Assembly (NCBI RefSeq): GCF_024498075.1
Contig: NZ_JANHOF010000001.1
Span: 1,178,001-1,242,000 of the forward strand
Direction: 5' to 3'
DNA from: Paenibacillus mendelii
GTDB taxonomy: Bacteria; Bacillota; Bacilli; Paenibacillales; Paenibacillaceae
Length of the DNA: 64,000 nt
The notes under the pieces: generated by a model
The model's database searches: none
What the model was told of the DNA's origin: nothing
Seen by the model: only the letters and a program-made list of their open reading frames with translations
Made by a program: the position numbers and the translations under genes
Part shown: in pieces, positions 1-8,822 of the stretch
Layout of the letters: the number at the start of each line of letters is the position of its first letter
Position numbering within the stretch: position 1 is the stretch's first letter

Positions 1-68
1 CGTCTATTCCCTCCATTGCCGGTTGATGAATGTTCATTGGCAATCCTACGATTGTCTTGTCTGCCGTC

Positions 69-1229
69 TTACGCCCGAAAGGAGCGGGCTAACTCGACGT
101 AGAAGCGCGCCGCGTCTCCGATATCCGACACCGGTACCCATTCCTCCTTGGAATGCGCCTGGGCGATGGAGCCGGGACCGTATACGATTGAAGGGATGCC
201 CTTCATCCCCTGCAGCTTGCTGGCATCGCTGCCGTACGTTTCGCCATGAATGCCGCCGGGAAGCCCGATACGGCCGGCTGTCTCGCGCGCAGCCGTTACG
301 ATGCCCGCGTCATGCGGCGTCGCGAGTGCATAATCCAGCAGCAGCCGCTCCACCGCGAAGCGAATCCCTTCCATGGCGCAAAAAGCTTCGAGCTCACGCT
401 CAATTCCGCTCATGACGATCTCCGGATCTTCGCCAGGAATGATTCTCCGATCGACTCGAATCGTGCAGCGATCCGGAACGATATTAATCTGATCGCCGCC
501 GGCAATCGTGCCTATCGATACGGTGGCAGGCCCGCAGAGCGGATCCTGAATGTCCGCCAGCCCCGGGGCCAATTGCTCCGTGATATGCCGGATGATTTTC
601 GACATGGCCACGATCGCGTTCTCACCCTCATGCGGTACGGAGCTGTGGGCCGCTTTGCCCAGCACATGCACCGCGAACCGGACGCAGCCCTTGTGGGCGA
701 CGACGATCTTCAGCTCCGTCGGTTCCCCGACGACGGCACCGGAGATCGGCATGTCCAGTTCCAGAAACTTCAGCAGGCCGCGGAAAGCATGCTCCTCATC
801 CACCGATGCGCAGAGCACAAGATCGGAGCCGAGCAGCTCGGGCTCCGCCGCGCAAGTCTCCATCGCGGCAATCATCGCCGCGAGCGACCCCTTCGTATCG
901 CATGCGCCTCTGCCGTAAAGCCTCCCGTCCCGATAGACCGCCTCAAGCGGGCGGTCCATGCTTCCTAAGGAGACGGTGTCCATATGCGCCTCGAACAGAA
1001 GAACCGAATCCGGATGGCCGGTCCGCAGCTCGATGATCAGATTGTCCCTGCCTGCCATGACCGGCTGACGGCTCACCTTCAGTCCGGCATCCAGACAGTA
1101 TGATTCGATAAACCGGGACAGCTCCATCTCTCCCCTGGCGCCTTCACCGTAGTGGGGATTAACGCTTGGAATAGCGATCAGCCTCTCCAGCAATTCCAAT
1201 GCCCGCCGGTTCATGTCTTGGCCGCTCAT
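69..1229 (-). CDS. M20 family metallopeptidase / deacylase (ArgE-DapE type)
   Basis: Zinc-dependent amidohydrolase that removes an acyl group or cleaves a peptide bond from a small cytoplasmic substrate; the substrate cannot be read from sequence. Metal ligands of the family are visible: His82 and Asp84 in FEAHMD, Asp111 in GRGACDTKG, Glu145-Glu146 in the DEE motif, and the C-terminal AQAHSKEEW His. A dimerisation lid lies between. About 386 residues, normal for the family. The ATG at 1229 overlaps the stop of the upstream glycoside hydrolase gene (ATGA), indicating translational coupling; a weaker alternative start lies at 1214 and an upstream one at 1289. It is the last gene of the GntR/ABC/GH cluster, so it probably processes a product of the hydrolase, for example an N-acyl group. 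ArgE or DapE identity is not claimed because no arginine or lysine genes adjoin it. Confidence 0.85.
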   Translation of the reverse strand: MSGQDMNRRALELLERLIAIPSVNPHYGEGARGEMELSRFIESYCLDAGLKVSRQPVMAGRDNLIIELRTGHPDSVLLFEAHMDTVSLGSMDRPLEAVYRDGRLYGRGACDTKGSLAAMIAAMETCAAEPELLGSDLVLCASVDEEHAFRGLLKFLELDMPISGAVVGEPTELKIVVAHKGCVRFAVHVLGKAAHSSVPHEGENAIVAMSKIIRHITEQLAPGLADIQDPLCGPATVSIGTIAGGDQINIVPDRCTIRVDRRIIPGEDPEIVMSGIERELEAFCAMEGIRFAVERLLLDYALATPHDAGIVTAARETAGRIGLPGGIHGETYGSDASKLQGMKGIPSIVYGPGSIAQAHSKEEWVPVSDIGDAARFYVELARSFRA

Positions 1230-3430
1230 GAGCGAATCGCCGCAGTTGGCTTCGCCTGGGCAATCTTCGGCCCCCATTCCAACAGCCATTCCCAGGGCAA
1301 GCTCTCGCCGCCTACTATGTGGGCTACGTCGTTATCCGGCTTGTAACGTTCTCCCAGCCTGGAAACAAACGTCTTCTTATATTCGTTAATGACCATTGGA
1401 ATGTAGTATTCGCCGATGGCAACGCCTGTCCAATCATGCTCCTTCGTATCGAAGTAATGCTCCTTGATCAGCCGGTAATCTTCCTCCGCATGATGCAGCG
1501 CCAGGTCGGCCAGCCGCTCCAGCCGCCGCGTCTCGTTCCCGCCCCGGTCGCGCTCATCGAGGTATCGATTGAAATAGATGCCGGCCCAGATCACTTCTTT
1601 CATCCGCAGCGCCATAATTCGGGTCGCCTCCGCGCATTCGCGCTGTTCTTGGGTCAAGCCCGCCGTTGCCAGAATCGCGTTCAGGTCGGCAATCGCGCCT
1701 TCTGCGGCATCCGCACATTCTTCCAGATACCGTTTGCCCTCTTCTCCAATATATTTGTTTGGCATGAACGGGAAGGATGGGAGCGTATCGCAAATTTGCG
1801 TTTCGTGGATGCATGGGAGCGTCCGGATCAGCCGCTCATAACGAGCGCCGTTCGTCTCGCCGAACATATGCCGCGCCGCATGGGCAAGGAATTCGTCATG
1901 ATCCAGCGCCCAGGCATTCCATCCATACTGCGCCGCTGCCATGAAGAACAGCTCATGGCCATACCATTCGAAGCCATATCCGTTTATGCCCGTGCAGCCG
2001 GTATTGACGGCACCCTGGAATTGGGAAATATCGTTCCATAAATGCTGGAAAGCATAGTTCTTCAAGCTCTCCGGGAATGTATCCGGAATGATGTACGGAA
2101 TGCGGCCCAAGCTGGCGGCGAAACCGCTGCCTTCGCAATTGCGGGACCAGATGCGCTCCGGACCGAACACGTCGACCCACTTCAGAAACTCCCGATCGTC
2201 ATCCTCCAGTCCCGGTGCCCAGAACAGCTTCACCCGCTCAGGCAGCTTGTCCTTCCAAGCCGACAGCGTGTCCCGATCCTTAACGATGGGCGGCTCCCGC
2301 AGCCAGCGAACGCCGATCAGCGTATCCGGATTCAGCGCCTGCGCATACGCCTGCAGCAGGTCGACCGATACCGTATGCTTCGCGTCGTTAGGCGACAGAT
2401 GTCCGTACTTCGCCTGGCAATCCGCACACTGGCAGAACCACTGAACCTCTTCGCTTTCCTCGAATACGAGCCCGTTGAAGCCCAGCTGCTCGATTCGCTT
2501 CACACTGGCAATCAGGTAGTCGCGCACCTCCGGCCTGGAGGTACACAGCGAATCATAATTGTTCACATGACCGCTATCCAGCAGCTCCGATGATAGCTGC
2601 CCCCTGCATTCGGGATGCATCACCGGATATCCCCCACTGTAGGAGTTCAGGCCGATATAGGCGTAAATATCGATGCCTCTGGCATTGGCATAGCGGATCA
2701 TGTCTTCAAGAAACGGCTTACGCAGATTGGGGTGGGTAAACGATACCTCGATCCACCCGTTGATTTCTTTTGACCATGTTTGGACCTTGAGATCCCGCAG
2801 CACCGTCTCCGGGTATTCCGGAAATTCGAACGGCCAGAATCCGTACATGACGATGTTCAGCGCATTGATCTTATGCCGGTAGCACCAGTCCAGGAACGTC
2901 TCCCACCGGTCGCCCTCCCACAGCTGGGTACCGAAGCCCGCACGGGCGAATCCCGCATACCACGTCAGGGTGGGCGAGATGATCCGCTTCCTCGCGTCCG
3001 GTCCGTCGACGATCTGCATAGCGGGCACCGAGCCGTTAGCCGAATCCCGGAGAAGTGAAGTCAGCGTTGCCAGCCCATAGAGCGCGCCCGTCCAATCCCC
3101 GCCGTGAATGACGGTTCCGCTGCCGCTTATTGTCAGGCGGTAGGACTGATCCGGACAATGCTGCCGATCCAGCAGCGCGCGCGCTTCGTGCGGGATATTC
3201 CGGCCTGCCAGCAAGACGATATCGGCGTCCGCCTCGTCGGATACCGGCAGGATCTGCCGGAAGCCGGCTTTCTCCAATTCACTGCGTACGACCTCACCTG
3301 CAGCGGAAGGCAATCCTTCCATATACAGCTTTACTTGATCATCATGAAATACGAACCGGCCTTCCGACCGGACCGCCTGTTTCGGCGCGGGAAGCCATGT
3401 ATGTTCAACCTGTCCCAGAGCAGCGCTCAT
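1226..3430 (-). CDS. Putative glycoside hydrolase with GH20-like N-terminal domain
   Basis: About 734 residues. Residues 20-145 look like the alpha/beta GH20b/GH67-type N-terminal domain (GDWTGALYGLATL at 111-123). A TIM-barrel-like segment follows from about 150 (ISPTLTWYAG; Trp/Tyr-rich GFWPFEFPEY at 197-206). Residues 323-340 hold an acidic FEESEE followed by a CxCxxC cluster, plausible catalytic and structural residues. No signal peptide is present, so it should act in the cytoplasm on an imported oligosaccharide. Start at 3430 because AAGGAGG lies 9 bp upstream; the longer reading to 3511 lacks this. It sits behind a sugar ABC transporter and overlaps an M20 deacylase. I cannot assign a CAZy family or a linkage; GH20, GH67 and GH84-like enzymes are alternatives. 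Confidence 0.7.
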   Translation of the reverse strand: MSAALGQVEHTWLPAPKQAVRSEGRFVFHDDQVKLYMEGLPSAAGEVVRSELEKAGFRQILPVSDEADADIVLLAGRNIPHEARALLDRQHCPDQSYRLTISGSGTVIHGGDWTGALYGLATLTSLLRDSANGSVPAMQIVDGPDARKRIISPTLTWYAGFARAGFGTQLWEGDRWETFLDWCYRHKINALNIVMYGFWPFEFPEYPETVLRDLKVQTWSKEINGWIEVSFTHPNLRKPFLEDMIRYANARGIDIYAYIGLNSYSGGYPVMHPECRGQLSSELLDSGHVNNYDSLCTSRPEVRDYLIASVKRIEQLGFNGLVFEESEEVQWFCQCADCQAKYGHLSPNDAKHTVSVDLLQAYAQALNPDTLIGVRWLREPPIVKDRDTLSAWKDKLPERVKLFWAPGLEDDDREFLKWVDVFGPERIWSRNCEGSGFAASLGRIPYIIPDTFPESLKNYAFQHLWNDISQFQGAVNTGCTGINGYGFEWYGHELFFMAAAQYGWNAWALDHDEFLAHAARHMFGETNGARYERLIRTLPCIHETQICDTLPSFPFMPNKYIGEEGKRYLEECADAAEGAIADLNAILATAGLTQEQRECAEATRIMALRMKEVIWAGIYFNRYLDERDRGGNETRRLERLADLALHHAEEDYRLIKEHYFDTKEHDWTGVAIGEYYIPMVINEYKKTFVSRLGERYKPDNDVAHIVGGESLPWEWLLEWGPKIAQAKPTAAIRS

Positions 3431-3554
3431 CCGCGATAACCTCCTTGATTTTAGCGTACCGCCGTAATGGGGATGTTGCAAGAGAGGGCATACGGACAGA
3501 AGATCCGTCACGTATACCCCGATTCTTATCCGATTCTACGCTTGTCGCACAAGA

Positions 3555-4541
3555 TTACTTCGCCAAGTATTCATCGACGTTCTCTTTCGTAACCGGTACG
3601 TAGTCGACCAGTTCCTTCTTCTCGAATTTCTCGCCTTTGATTAAACCGACGGCCACTTCAACGGCGCGCTTGCCCTCCGCCGTTACGTTATCCAGAACGG
3701 TCGCGGTCAGTCTATCCTCCTTGACTGCCTTCAACGCATCGGCAATACCGTCGATGCCGACGACGAGGATGTCTTTGCGGCCGGATGCCTCTACCGCCTG
3801 CAAAGCCCCCATCGCCATCTCATCGTTCTGCGCCGCGATCGCATTGATTTCCGGGAAGCGCTGCAGCCAGTCCTCGGTGATGCTCATCGCTTCGTCCCGG
3901 TTCCAGTTGGCCGTCTGCTCGGTCAGCTTCTTCACGTCTTTATGCTTGTCGAACAGCGCTTCCTGAAGCCCCGCGCCGCGGGTAATTTCCGCGGAGTGGC
4001 CGATCTGGCCTTGCAGCAGGGCTACGTTGCCTTTGCCGCCAAGCTTGTCCGCCAGAATATCGCCCATCATGATCCCCGATTGCTTCGGATCCGTGCCGAC
4101 GAACACGTCATAGTTCTCGTTCTCCGTGAACGTGATGACTTCAACGAGCGGTATGCCGGCTTCCTTCACCTTGTCGACGGCCGGGCTGGAACCAACCAGA
4201 TCGACAGCGTTCAGGATAACCGCGTCCACCTTCTGGGCGACCAGCGTATCCACTTGATTGAGCTGTTCCTCGATTTTATCCTGACTGTCCATGACGACCA
4301 GTTCCACCTTGAGCTCGCCGGCTTTCTCCTGCATCGATTCGACCAGCGACTTAATGAACTCATGCGACAAGCCTTGCGCGGCGACGCCGATTTTATAGCT
4401 CTTGTCCCCGCCGGAACCCGAATTCCCGCCGCTTTCTCCCGTCTTGCCCGTATCCCCGTTGCCATTGCTGCTGCAGCCCGTCAACATAACCGCTGCCAAG
4501 ACCCCCGTGACCATCCATTTCCATGCCTTCCTTCTCTTCAT
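3555..4541 (-). CDS. Sugar ABC transporter substrate-binding lipoprotein (RbsB-like)
   Basis: Extracellular binding protein of the periplasmic-binding-protein type I family, delivering a sugar to the adjacent permease and ATPase. A lysine/arginine-rich N-terminus, hydrophobic stretch and LTGC lipobox mark it as a lipoprotein; a Gly/Ser/Asn-rich linker follows. Two-lobed core features are visible, including QNDEMAMGALQA and VVGIDG, typical of RbsB/YtfQ relatives. About 328 residues. Start at 4541 is chosen for the upstream GGAGGA; the 4559 ATG belongs to that SD region. The gene is third in a leftward ATPase-permease-binding protein order. The ligand is unknown; the downstream glycoside hydrolase suggests an oligosaccharide or glycoside. 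Confidence 0.9.
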   Translation of the reverse strand: MKRRKAWKWMVTGVLAAVMLTGCSSNGNGDTGKTGESGGNSGSGGDKSYKIGVAAQGLSHEFIKSLVESMQEKAGELKVELVVMDSQDKIEEQLNQVDTLVAQKVDAVILNAVDLVGSSPAVDKVKEAGIPLVEVITFTENENYDVFVGTDPKQSGIMMGDILADKLGGKGNVALLQGQIGHSAEITRGAGLQEALFDKHKDVKKLTEQTANWNRDEAMSITEDWLQRFPEINAIAAQNDEMAMGALQAVEASGRKDILVVGIDGIADALKAVKEDRLTATVLDNVTAEGKRAVEVAVGLIKGEKFEKKELVDYVPVTKENVDEYLAK

Positions 4542-4616
4542 GCCTCTTTCTCCTCCCATGGCTCTTGTTTTATATAATCAGATTCGCGCATTGCTGCGCG
4601 TATCTCTGATCTTCCC

Positions 4617-5588
4617 CTAACCATTCCGTTTGGCGCGCTGGTCCAGAATGACGGCGCCGGCAATAATCAAGCCTTTAATGATTTGCTGCCAATATGAAGA
4701 GACATCCAGGAGATTGAGACCGTTGTTGATGACCCCGATAATGAGGACGCCGACGATTGTGCCGAGCAGCGATCCCCTTCCGCCGAAGAGACTGGTGCCG
4801 CCGATCACGACCGCGGCGATCGCATCCAGTTCATAGCCCATGCCGCTATTGGGCTGTCCGGAACTAATCCGGGACGAAAGCAGGATGCCCGCCAGACCGG
4901 CCAGGAAGCCGTTGATCACATACACCCAGATTTTGATGCCCCCGACGCGGATGCCGGAGATCTTGGCGGCATTCTCATTGCCGCCGATCGCATAGACGTA
5001 GCGGCCGAACTTGGTTTTGTACAGCACGACGGCCATAATGACCGTGACCACGATGAAGATGATGACGGGCACCGGGATCGGACCGACATATCCTTGTCCC
5101 AAAAATTTGAACGGATCGGAGCTGACCACAATCGGCCTTCCGTTCGTATAGATCAGCGCAATGCCGCGCGCAATCGTCATCATTGCAAGCGTTGCCACGA
5201 AAGGCGCCACGTTGAGCTTGGCGCTCATCGTTCCGCTGACGCCGCCGAGCAGGCCGCTCGCCGCCATTCCCGCCAGCAGCGCCCAGCCGACCGCGCTGGG
5301 GTCATGCGAGACGATGCTTGTCGCAATGACCGCGGCGACCGCCATCAGCGAGCCGATGGACAGGTCGATGCCCGCCGTCAGGATGATGAACGTCATGCCT
5401 ACGGCAAGAATGCCGTTGATCGACACCTGCCGCAGCACGTTCATTAAATTCGTCACCGTCAGGAACGTATCCGAGACGATACTGAGAATAATGACCGCCA
5501 CTAGCAAAATCGCGATTAACCCGTACTTCCGCATCATTTCCGAAGAATTGCCTTTGTCTCTGACGACCATCTTCTGATTTACCGGCAT
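4617..5588 (-). CDS. Sugar ABC transporter permease (RbsC-like)
   Basis: Integral membrane subunit of the BPD_transp_2 family, forming the channel for the sugar bound by the neighbouring lipoprotein. Multiple hydrophobic helices and the family signatures LTAGIDLSIGS and IAAVVIGGTSLFGGRG are present; the latter is the region that contacts the ATPase. About 323 residues from the ATG at 5588, which lies 5 bp beyond the ATPase stop. The start is uncertain: an in-frame GTG at 5609 and an ATG 18 bp further in are alternatives, and none has a strong Shine-Dalgarno site. It is second in the three-gene transporter set. Confidence 0.9.
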   Translation of the reverse strand: MPVNQKMVVRDKGNSSEMMRKYGLIAILLVAVIILSIVSDTFLTVTNLMNVLRQVSINGILAVGMTFIILTAGIDLSIGSLMAVAAVIATSIVSHDPSAVGWALLAGMAASGLLGGVSGTMSAKLNVAPFVATLAMMTIARGIALIYTNGRPIVVSSDPFKFLGQGYVGPIPVPVIIFIVVTVIMAVVLYKTKFGRYVYAIGGNENAAKISGIRVGGIKIWVYVINGFLAGLAGILLSSRISSGQPNSGMGYELDAIAAVVIGGTSLFGGRGSLLGTIVGVLIIGVINNGLNLLDVSSYWQQIIKGLIIAGAVILDQRAKRNG

Positions 5589-5592
5589 GCCG

Positions 5593-7095
5593 TTAGGCAA
5601 TGCGTCCACCCCCGATTGCACATTCCAGAATTTGTTCCTGCGTAATATCGCCCCGGGCGAATTCACCCCGGATTTCTCCCTCGCCCATGACCAGAATGCG
5701 GTCGCTCATGCCCAGCACCTCAGGAAGCTCCGAGGAAACCATGATGATCGCCAATCCCTGCTGCGCCAGCTTGGACATCATCTTGTAGATCTCCGCCTTG
5801 GCCCCGACATCGATGCCCCTCGTCGGTTCGTCCAGAATGAGCAGCTTGGGCGACGTCAGCAGCCACTTGGCGATGACGACCTTCTGCTGGTTTCCTCCAC
5901 TCAGCGTTAGCACTTCCTGCTCCATCCGATTCATCTTGATGCGGATGTTCGAGGTCATCTCGTCGCACATGGCCGCTTCCGCCGATCGCGATACGAACGG
6001 CCCCTTGCTGGCCTTGGACAGACTGGCAAGCGTCATATTCTCGCGAATGGACCGGCTGAGCACAAGCCCGAGCTCCTTACGGTCTTCCGTGACGAAAGCC
6101 ATGCCATGCCGGATCGCATCGGATGGATGACGTACGCGGACAGTCTCTCCCGCCATGACCACTTCGCCGCTGTCCGCGCGATCGATACCGAAGAGCGCCC
6201 GCATCACCTCGCTTCGTCCAGCGCCCATCAGACCGGCGATGCCGAGAATTTCACCTTCTCGAACGGCAAAGGAAACGTTTTCAAAATAGGGACGCCTCGT
6301 GAGTCCGCGCACTTCCAGTACGATCCCCCCGACTGCCGCATCCTCCTTCGGATAGATGGCATCCAGCGATCTCCCTACCATCATGGAGATCAATCCGTCG
6401 GAGTCCAGCTCGGCCGTATCCCGGACGCCGATTAGCTTGCCGTCGCGAAGGACCGTAATCCGATCCGTAATGGCGAAGATCTCTTCCATCCGGTGCGAAA
6501 TATAGATGATCGGGACGCCTTGGCGCTTTAACTTCTCGATCGTCTGGAACAGCGTCTTGACTTCGCTCTCGGACAGCGCCGACGTAGGCTCGTCCATAAT
6601 GATCAATTTGGCCTGGTAAGAAATCGCCTTGATGATCTCCAGCATCTGCTTCTGCGCAATGCTGAGCTGTCCCACCTTCGTATTCGGTTCGGCGCGAAAC
6701 TGGAAGTCCTCCAATAACTGCCGCGTCTGTGCTTCAAGCTTCTTTGTATTGACGAACGGCGTCCCCGGGTAGCGAGGCTCTCTGCCAAGGAAAATATTCT
6801 CCGCCACCGTCATCTCCGGAATCGGATTCAGCTCCTGATGGATCATCGCGATACCGAGGTTCAAAGCCGCTTGCGGGTTGGCAAACTGCACGCTGTTTCC
6901 TTCGAAAACGATTTCACCTTCGTCCGGCTTGACCAGCCCTGTCAAAATTTTCATCAGGGTCGATTTACCGGCCCCGTTCTCGCCCATCAAGGCATGAACC
7001 TCGCCCCTTCGAATATCGAGCGAAACGCCGTCCAACGCCTTAACGCCGAAATAAGCCTTCGTCATCCCGCTCATCGTCAAAATGGTTTCTCCCAT
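5593..7095 (-). CDS. Sugar ABC transporter ATP-binding protein (RbsA/MglA-like)
   Basis: Tandem-NBD ATPase of about 500 residues that powers the adjacent RbsC-like permease. The first NBD has Walker A GENGAGKST near residue 40, signature LSIAQKQ and Walker B LIIMDEPTSAL. The second has the degenerate Walker A GLMGAGRSE and a strong LSGGNQQK signature with LLILDEPTRGID, the usual asymmetry of this family. The start at 7095 has AAGGAGG 8-9 bp upstream. It lies 26 bp after the GntR-type regulator gene, so regulator and transporter are probably one transcript. Confidence 0.95.
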   Translation of the reverse strand: MGETILTMSGMTKAYFGVKALDGVSLDIRRGEVHALMGENGAGKSTLMKILTGLVKPDEGEIVFEGNSVQFANPQAALNLGIAMIHQELNPIPEMTVAENIFLGREPRYPGTPFVNTKKLEAQTRQLLEDFQFRAEPNTKVGQLSIAQKQMLEIIKAISYQAKLIIMDEPTSALSESEVKTLFQTIEKLKRQGVPIIYISHRMEEIFAITDRITVLRDGKLIGVRDTAELDSDGLISMMVGRSLDAIYPKEDAAVGGIVLEVRGLTRRPYFENVSFAVREGEILGIAGLMGAGRSEVMRALFGIDRADSGEVVMAGETVRVRHPSDAIRHGMAFVTEDRKELGLVLSRSIRENMTLASLSKASKGPFVSRSAEAAMCDEMTSNIRIKMNRMEQEVLTLSGGNQQKVVIAKWLLTSPKLLILDEPTRGIDVGAKAEIYKMMSKLAQQGLAIIMVSSELPEVLGMSDRILVMGEGEIRGEFARGDITQEQILECAIGGGRIA

Positions 7096-7121
7096 AACCC
7101 GCCCCTCCTTCTAGCTTGACG

Positions 7122-7823
7122 TCAAAACCATAAATCAGTACCCGATTCGGAATCCTCTTCGTCCTTCAAATCCAGGCACTCCCGGTAAGAACGATAGATA
7201 TGCTTGCGCATCGTCAGCTCCGCCTTGTCAGGGCTGCGCTCCTTCAATGCCTCGATTAATTCCGAATGCTGCTCCACCTCCTTCTGCTTGGTGGACTCTT
7301 TGCCAAGAATCCGGTTGACCAGTGCGATCTGAAAGGAGTTCGATTCATAGGCGTGAATGAGCCGCGAGTGTGCCGAGAGCGTGATGATGGACTGGTGAAT
7401 GAACACCGAATCCTCCAAGAGCGAGCTTACGTTATCGTCATCCGCTTTGCGTCTCATTTCGTCGTAAAATCGTTCCAACGCTTCGATTTCATCATCCCTC
7501 ACCACCTGAGTAGCAATGCGGATGGCCAGCCCTTCGATCGATGCCCGCAACGAGTAGATTTCGAAAATATCGCGAGTCTGCAGCTCGTTCACGACCGGTC
7601 CCCGATTCGGAACAATCGTGACGATTCCCTCTCCGGACAATTGCCGGACCGCTTCCCTAACCGGTGTCTGGCTAATACCGAGCTCGCGGGCGAACTTCGT
7701 CTCAACGATACGGTCGCCCGGATTCAGCCTGCCGCTCAGGATCTCCTGCTTGAAAAAACCGACCAGGTCGTGACTCATGTTTTGTTTATCCGCGAAATAC
7801 TGTTTCGAAATGGTCTCTTTCAC
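7122..7823 (-). CDS. GntR-family transcriptional regulator, FCD subfamily
   Basis: About 233 residues: N-terminal winged HTH (ARELGISQTPVREAVRQLSGEGIVTIVPNRG, roughly residues 45-80) and a C-terminal all-helical FCD domain that usually binds a small carboxylate or sugar acid. GTG start with AAAGGAGG 9 bp upstream. First gene of the leftward operon with the sugar transporter, hydrolase and deacylase, so it most likely represses that operon and responds to its substrate. An AT-rich dyad and a cre-like site precede it. Confidence 0.9.
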   Translation of the reverse strand: MKETISKQYFADKQNMSHDLVGFFKQEILSGRLNPGDRIVETKFARELGISQTPVREAVRQLSGEGIVTIVPNRGPVVNELQTRDIFEIYSLRASIEGLAIRIATQVVRDDEIEALERFYDEMRRKADDDNVSSLLEDSVFIHQSIITLSAHSRLIHAYESNSFQIALVNRILGKESTKQKEVEQHSELIEALKERSPDKAELTMRKHIYRSYRECLDLKDEEDSESGTDLWF

Positions 7824-7884
7824 GAAGCATTGCCTCCTTTGTTTTCTAAGATGACCGCTCAGGTTACGTATCTTTACATTTCTT

Positions 7885-7946
7885 ATATTATATATAATAG
7901 ATGATATATAATAAATTTGGCAACATAAATTTTTAAAACGCTTTCC
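7885..7946 (-). promoter_or_regulatory. Promoter region of the GntR/ABC operon with AT-rich dyad and cre-like site
   Basis: On the minus strand TTGCCA (7919-7924) is followed 18 bp later by TATTAT, a plausible sigma-A promoter. The spacer and -10 lie in repeated ATTATATAT half-sites (about 7887-7915) that could be the GntR operator. Just upstream, TTAAAACGCTTTCC (7933-7946) resembles the CcpA cre consensus, with its central CGCTTTC intact. Carbon catabolite control fits a sugar operon. All three assignments are inferred from motif likeness only. Confidence 0.4.
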
Positions 7947-8040
7947 TTGCCGTTCCGCTAGAAGCCTTTCCGGCTTGCCGGCTGTTAGGAAGCGCTGTCC
8001 GAAAATAGCAGAGGTAACCGCATTTTCGGCCGAAACAACA

Positions 8041-8080
8041 AATAAAGGAAAGGACTGGCGTACCAGTCCTTTCCTTTATT
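8041..8080 (-). terminator. Terminator after clpP
   Basis: Perfect 18-bp inverted repeat (AATAAAGGAAAGGACTGG and its complement) around a 4-base loop, with T-rich flanks; the symmetry could let it work in both directions. It lies 70 bp beyond the clpP stop. The stretch 7824-8150 holds no gene: only this hairpin and the GntR operon promoter region. Confidence 0.85.
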
Positions 8081-8150
8081 TTTGTGTCGAGAAGGCCTCT
8101 CCATCAGAGTCTATCTTTTGTTTACCTTGCTGCATACCTAGCTCTGATTC

Positions 8151-8732
8151 TCATACACGTTCAATGATCGCATCCACTAAGCCGTATGCCACGGCATCGG
8201 CTGCGCTCATGAAGCGGTCGCGATCCGAGTCGCGTTCAATCGTTTCCGGAGATTGGCCGGTATGACGGGCTAACACGTCGTTCACCTTCTCGCGTGTCTT
8301 CAGGATCCATTGGGCATGAATTTGAATATCGGCCGCTTGACCGCGCGCGCCGCCAAGCGGCTGGTGAATCATAACTTCGCTGTTGGGCAGTGCGAGTCGC
8401 TTGCCCTTGGCTCCGCCAGCCAGCAGCACGGCGCCGAAGCTTGCCGCCATTCCCAGGCATATCGTCGAAACATCTGCCTTGATGTACTGCATTGTATCGT
8501 AGATCGAGAATCCAGCCGTCACGGAGCCTCCCGGGCTGTTAATGTACATTTGGATATCCCGGTCCGGATCGTCCGCCGCCAGAAACAGCAGCTGTGCAAC
8601 GATGACGTTAGCCATCCCATCTTCAATCTCGCCGTTCACCATCACAATCCGGTCCTTCAGCAGCCTGGAGTAAATGTCGTAGCTGCGCTCCCCGCGGTTC
8701 GTCTGCTCCACGACATAAGGGACAAGAGCCAT
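8151..8732 (-). CDS. clpP: ATP-dependent Clp protease proteolytic subunit
   Basis: Serine peptidase subunit that assembles into a 14-mer chamber and degrades substrates unfolded by Clp ATPases. The 193 residues match the usual length. Catalytic triad visible: Ser98 in GMAASFG, His123 in MIHQPLGG, Asp172 in RDRF. The oxyanion/head motif [10 protein letters not shown] is intact. The active-site motif reads SFGAVL where most ClpPs have SMGAFL, and no clpX or CtsR site is seen nearby, so it may be a paralogue of the main ClpP. Followed by a strong terminator; the upstream sigma-factor gene ends 90 bp away. Confidence 0.92.
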   Translation of the reverse strand: MALVPYVVEQTNRGERSYDIYSRLLKDRIVMVNGEIEDGMANVIVAQLLFLAADDPDRDIQMYINSPGGSVTAGFSIYDTMQYIKADVSTICLGMAASFGAVLLAGGAKGKRLALPNSEVMIHQPLGGARGQAADIQIHAQWILKTREKVNDVLARHTGQSPETIERDSDRDRFMSAADAVAYGLVDAIIERV

Positions 8733-8822
8733 GTCATCACATCCTAAAGGTTTTGTGGAGTAATACTTCGTTTTGTCGAGGTACTGCTTCTTCGAATTAG
8801 CATCGTAATAAAACTTGCTTCG

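Noticed and set aside
1-68. Left edge, possible downstream gene or terminator
   Set aside because: No hairpin or coding signal is visible in these 68 bases.
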